The position numbers and the translations under genes are program-made. From the NCBI GenBank assembly GCA_022705365.1, contig JAKJEP010000124.1, positions 1 to 8,768 on the forward strand: DNA of 8,768 nt. Reading direction: 5' to 3'. Source of the DNA: Planctomycetota bacterium. GTDB lineage: Bacteria; Planctomycetota; Phycisphaerae; Sedimentisphaerales; SM23-30. The notes under the pieces were generated by a model that did no database searches, had not been told where the DNA came from, and saw nothing but the letters and a program-made list of their open reading frames with translations. Positions 6,831-8,768 of this stretch are shown here, piece by piece; positions within the stretch are counted from its first letter, which is position 1, and each line of letters starts with the position of its first letter.

Positions 6831-8267
6831 ATGCCCAAACGTTCAATTGGTATTGATATTGGCTTACACACCATCCATGCCGTGCAACTGGCCCGAACCG
6901 GCCGCCGGCTGCGCCTGGAGAAGGCGGTCATGCATCCGATGCGCCGCCGCACCGATACCCCCGAAGAGATTCTGGCCTGTCTGGTAGCCAAATATGGTTT
7001 TGAGCGCCGGGCGGCGACGGCCGTCACCCTGGCCCCCCAGCATCTCTGCCATCGCACGATGGATTTCCAGACCGCCTTGTCAGATCTGCAGGATGAATTT
7101 CCGCGGGAATCCGGACAAATCCTTACCGACCGTCCCGCCCCACCTGCCGGAACCTCACCCGCCACGGCCCTCCTGGTGGCGGCAGACCGGACCGAAGTAC
7201 AGAACCGCCGGGCCATCCTGCACCACGCTCGCCTGCGGCCTGACGTATTGGATAGCCCGGTTTCCGCCCTCTGCGCCGCCCTTACCCGCAGCCGGCCGGA
7301 CCGGTTCGGTTCCCCGACGCTGCTGCTGTATTTGAATTTCGACCGGGTACTCCTTGCCATTCTCCGCGGCGGCGAAATCCTGAATACCCGGAATATCCCT
7401 TTAGCGTTGGCATCCGAGCAGGAAGACAAGCACCTGGATGCCGATGCCTGGCCTTTGCTGCTGCTGGAGATCAAGCTCACCTGGCAGGCCGCTTTCCAGC
7501 AGGATATGCCGCCGGATACCCCACTGGTGCTAACCGGTCCGCTGGCGGAACGAACGGACCTCCGGGAAAAAATAGCAAAGGAACTGCCGGGCCAGGTGAT
7601 TTCCATCGATCCCTTCGCGGATCTGGTTACAGCCACCGACGTTCAGCCGGACAGCGGTTTTATCCTGGCGCAGGGACTGGCACTGCGGGCCTTGGATCCC
7701 GCCCATACCTGCGGTGTAAATTTCTTCCGGCTGATAACGGACGATCCCGCCGCCGCCTCGAATCAGAAGCGGCAAAGGATGCTTTTTATGATCCTGCTGG
7801 TTTCCCTGGCGGCGATCTGGCTGGCCGGCCTGTTTCTCCGCCTGCAGCGCCTGGAATCCCGCTATGATCAGCTCAAACAGGAAATCCTTACCACCGCCCA
7901 AACGGTTCTGCCTGATATCAGTGATATCGAACTGGCGCTGCCGATGATGATCCAGCATAACAAGACCTTGCAGAGCAATCCTGCCGGCGATTTTCCGGCG
8001 GCCGGTTCCCCCTTGAAAATTTTTACTGCAATTGCCGCTCATACCCCGGATTCGCTGGGGATTACCATCGAATCACTGAGTATCGATCCGGCCATCCGCC
8101 TGGCAGGATTCTGCCCCTCGTTTTCCGCGCTTCAGGAATGGAAAACGAATCTGGAACAGGTTCCCTGGTTCCGCAGTGTACAAATTCAGAAACAAAACAA
8201 ACTATCGGACCGTCAGGAGATACAGTTCACCCTCCTGATTGAACCGGCTCCGGAGGCCCTCGAATGA
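6831..8267 (+). CDS. gspL: T2SS adaptor GspL, PilM/PilN-like
   Basis: Single-pass inner-membrane protein that recruits GspE to the platform and pairs with GspM; 478 residues. The cytoplasmic part (about 1-290) looks like the PilM/actin-like fold. It has SIGIDIGLHTIHAVQL (5-20), LVLTGPLAERTDL (232-244) and ILAQGLALRAL (278-288), which correspond in position and wording to PilM phosphate, adenosine and C-terminal motifs. VNFFR (296-300) sits where PilN begins (its usual start is NLLP-like). One transmembrane helix runs about 317-336, a short coiled coil 336-357, and a periplasmic ferredoxin-like domain to the end. GspL is known to be equivalent to a PilM-PilN fusion; overall identity to named GspL cannot be judged by eye. 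Its last codons overlap the gspM start (ATGA, 8264-8267). Confidence 0.88.
   Translation: MPKRSIGIDIGLHTIHAVQLARTGRRLRLEKAVMHPMRRRTDTPEEILACLVAKYGFERRAATAVTLAPQHLCHRTMDFQTALSDLQDEFPRESGQILTDRPAPPAGTSPATALLVAADRTEVQNRRAILHHARLRPDVLDSPVSALCAALTRSRPDRFGSPTLLLYLNFDRVLLAILRGGEILNTRNIPLALASEQEDKHLDADAWPLLLLEIKLTWQAAFQQDMPPDTPLVLTGPLAERTDLREKIAKELPGQVISIDPFADLVTATDVQPDSGFILAQGLALRALDPAHTCGVNFFRLITDDPAAASNQKRQRMLFMILLVSLAAIWLAGLFLRLQRLESRYDQLKQEILTTAQTVLPDISDIELALPMMIQHNKTLQSNPAGDFPAAGSPLKIFTAIAAHTPDSLGITIESLSIDPAIRLAGFCPSFSALQEWKTNLEQVPWFRSVQIQKQNKLSDRQEIQFTLLIEPAPEALE
8252..8256 (+). promoter_or_regulatory. Shine-Dalgarno of gspM
   Basis: GGAGG, the strongest Shine-Dalgarno in the window, lies inside gspL 7 nt before ATG 8264. 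It supports gspM as a real gene although its end is outside the window. Confidence 0.7.
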
Positions 8268-8768
8268 CCCTTACCCGCCGCGAAAAGACGTTGCTGATCG
8301 CCGCCCTCGCTGTAACAGCCGGCTGGAGCCTGTACGGCTTTCTGGTTCGGCCTGCCTGGGAGCGGATCGATACGCTGAACCGCGTAATCGCGGAGAAACA
8401 GACCCTGCGGGGGGAACTGAAAGCCCAAACCGCCGAATGCCGGGCGCGGCAGCAGCAGCAGCGGCAATTTCAAGACCGAATCACCGCCCAGCCGGCGGAT
8501 TTCCAACTGCTGCCCTATCTGGAATCCCTGACCGGCCGCCTGGCTCTGCCGGTTGCCTCGCTGGACCAGGAGGAACTGCCGCTTTCGGAGACGTACCGGG
8601 AATCGGTGGTGGAAATGCAGATGACCGGTCTGCGCGAATCGCAGCTCACGGAATTCCTCTCCCACCTGCAAACGGCTCCCGCCCGGGTACAGGTCAAATC
8701 CCTGGATATCCATAAAACCGCCCAGAATCTGCTGGAGCTGACCATTCGGGTAGGTCATATAACTAACC
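8264..8768 (+). CDS. gspM: T2SS platform protein GspM (3'-truncated by window edge)
   Basis: Inner-membrane partner of GspL, related in fold to PilO. The frame is open from ATG 8264 to the end, giving 168 visible residues; the stop is beyond the edge. MTLTRREKTLLIAALAV begins a short basic cytoplasmic end and one membrane helix (about 9-28), followed by FLVRPAWERIDTLN (26-39). The REK..LL...Y...V.P pattern is typical of GspM. A coiled-coil-like, Gln-rich stretch follows (about 32-75, with QQQQ from a (CAG)4 run at 8450-8461). The periplasmic part is ferredoxin-like, with VVEMQMTGLRESQLTEFLSH (116-135) and VQVKSLDIHKTAQNLLELTI (142-161). Identification rests on topology, size and position after gspL, because GspM is poorly conserved. 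It overlaps gspL by 4 nt. Confidence 0.85.
   Translation, partial: MTLTRREKTLLIAALAVTAGWSLYGFLVRPAWERIDTLNRVIAEKQTLRGELKAQTAECRARQQQQRQFQDRITAQPADFQLLPYLESLTGRLALPVASLDQEELPLSETYRESVVEMQMTGLRESQLTEFLSHLQTAPARVQVKSLDIHKTAQNLLELTIRVGHITN

Noticed and set aside
6728..7636. Minus-strand open frame of 302 codons opposite gspK/gspL
   Set aside because: It is very rich in Arg and Ser, as expected from the reverse complement of this GC-rich coding DNA, and has no supporting ribosome-binding site or domain.
8450..8461. (CAG)4 microsatellite in gspM
   Set aside because: Four units coding Gln in a coiled-coil-like stretch; too short to suggest repeat instability.
1..8768. Type IV pilus or Tad system instead of T2SS
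   Set aside because: The GspG DPWG/GDNADI motifs, a full GspK and the GspL-GspM pair are specific to T2SS; no PilT, PilC/PilB-PilD pairing or Tad-type genes are seen.

Overview
The window is one strand of tightly packed genes encoding the core of a type II secretion system (T2SS, Gsp/general secretory pathway). Reading left to right on the + strand it holds gspD (5' end cut off by the window edge), gspE, gspF, gspG, gspI, gspJ, gspK, gspL and gspM (3' end cut off). A T2SS needs an outer membrane, so the organism is a diderm (Gram-negative type) bacterium. The DNA is moderately GC-rich and Shine-Dalgarno sites are mostly recognisable. The gene order D-E-F-G-(no H)-I-J-K-L-M, the PilM/PilN-like look of GspL and the divergence of the small subunits suggest a lineage outside the classic gammaproteobacterial T2SS owners. 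The phylum cannot be fixed from this sequence.

Layout: 1-1428 outer-membrane secretin GspD (end of N1, then N2, N3 and the secretin barrel); 1450-3057 assembly ATPase GspE; 3044-4252 inner-membrane platform protein GspF; 4266-4697 major pseudopilin GspG; 4753-5157, 5154-5822 and 5815-6828 minor pseudopilins GspI, GspJ and GspK; 6831-8267 GspL, the cytoplasmic/inner-membrane adaptor; 8264 to the end, GspM. Junctions are overlaps or short gaps: 21 nt gap D/E, 14 nt overlap E/F, 13 nt gap F/G, 55 nt gap G/I, 4 nt overlap I/J, 8 nt overlap J/K, 2 nt gap K/L, 4 nt overlap L/M. This is one operon with probable translational coupling. No promoter, terminator, RNA gene, mobile element or CRISPR array was seen. 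Its promoter and gspC (if present) would lie upstream, and gspN/gspO or other genes downstream.

How the parts work together: GspE hydrolyses ATP on the cytoplasmic face, docked to GspL and GspF. GspF with GspL/GspM forms the inner-membrane platform that adds GspG subunits to a periplasmic pseudopilus, primed and capped by the GspI-GspJ-GspK tip. The pseudopilus drives folded exoproteins out through the GspD channel. The four pseudopilins need a prepilin peptidase (GspO/PilD), which is not encoded here.

This is a known machine, and I see no wholly new system. Points deserving a second look: an in-phase A_AAA_AAG slippery heptamer with purine-rich, Shine-Dalgarno-like sequence just upstream near the end of gspI, where a -1 shift enters the open gspJ frame and would make a GspI-GspJ fusion; the absence of gspH, with the largest intergenic gap exactly where it normally sits; and a GspF whose usual N-terminal domain is replaced by a charged, probably disordered segment.
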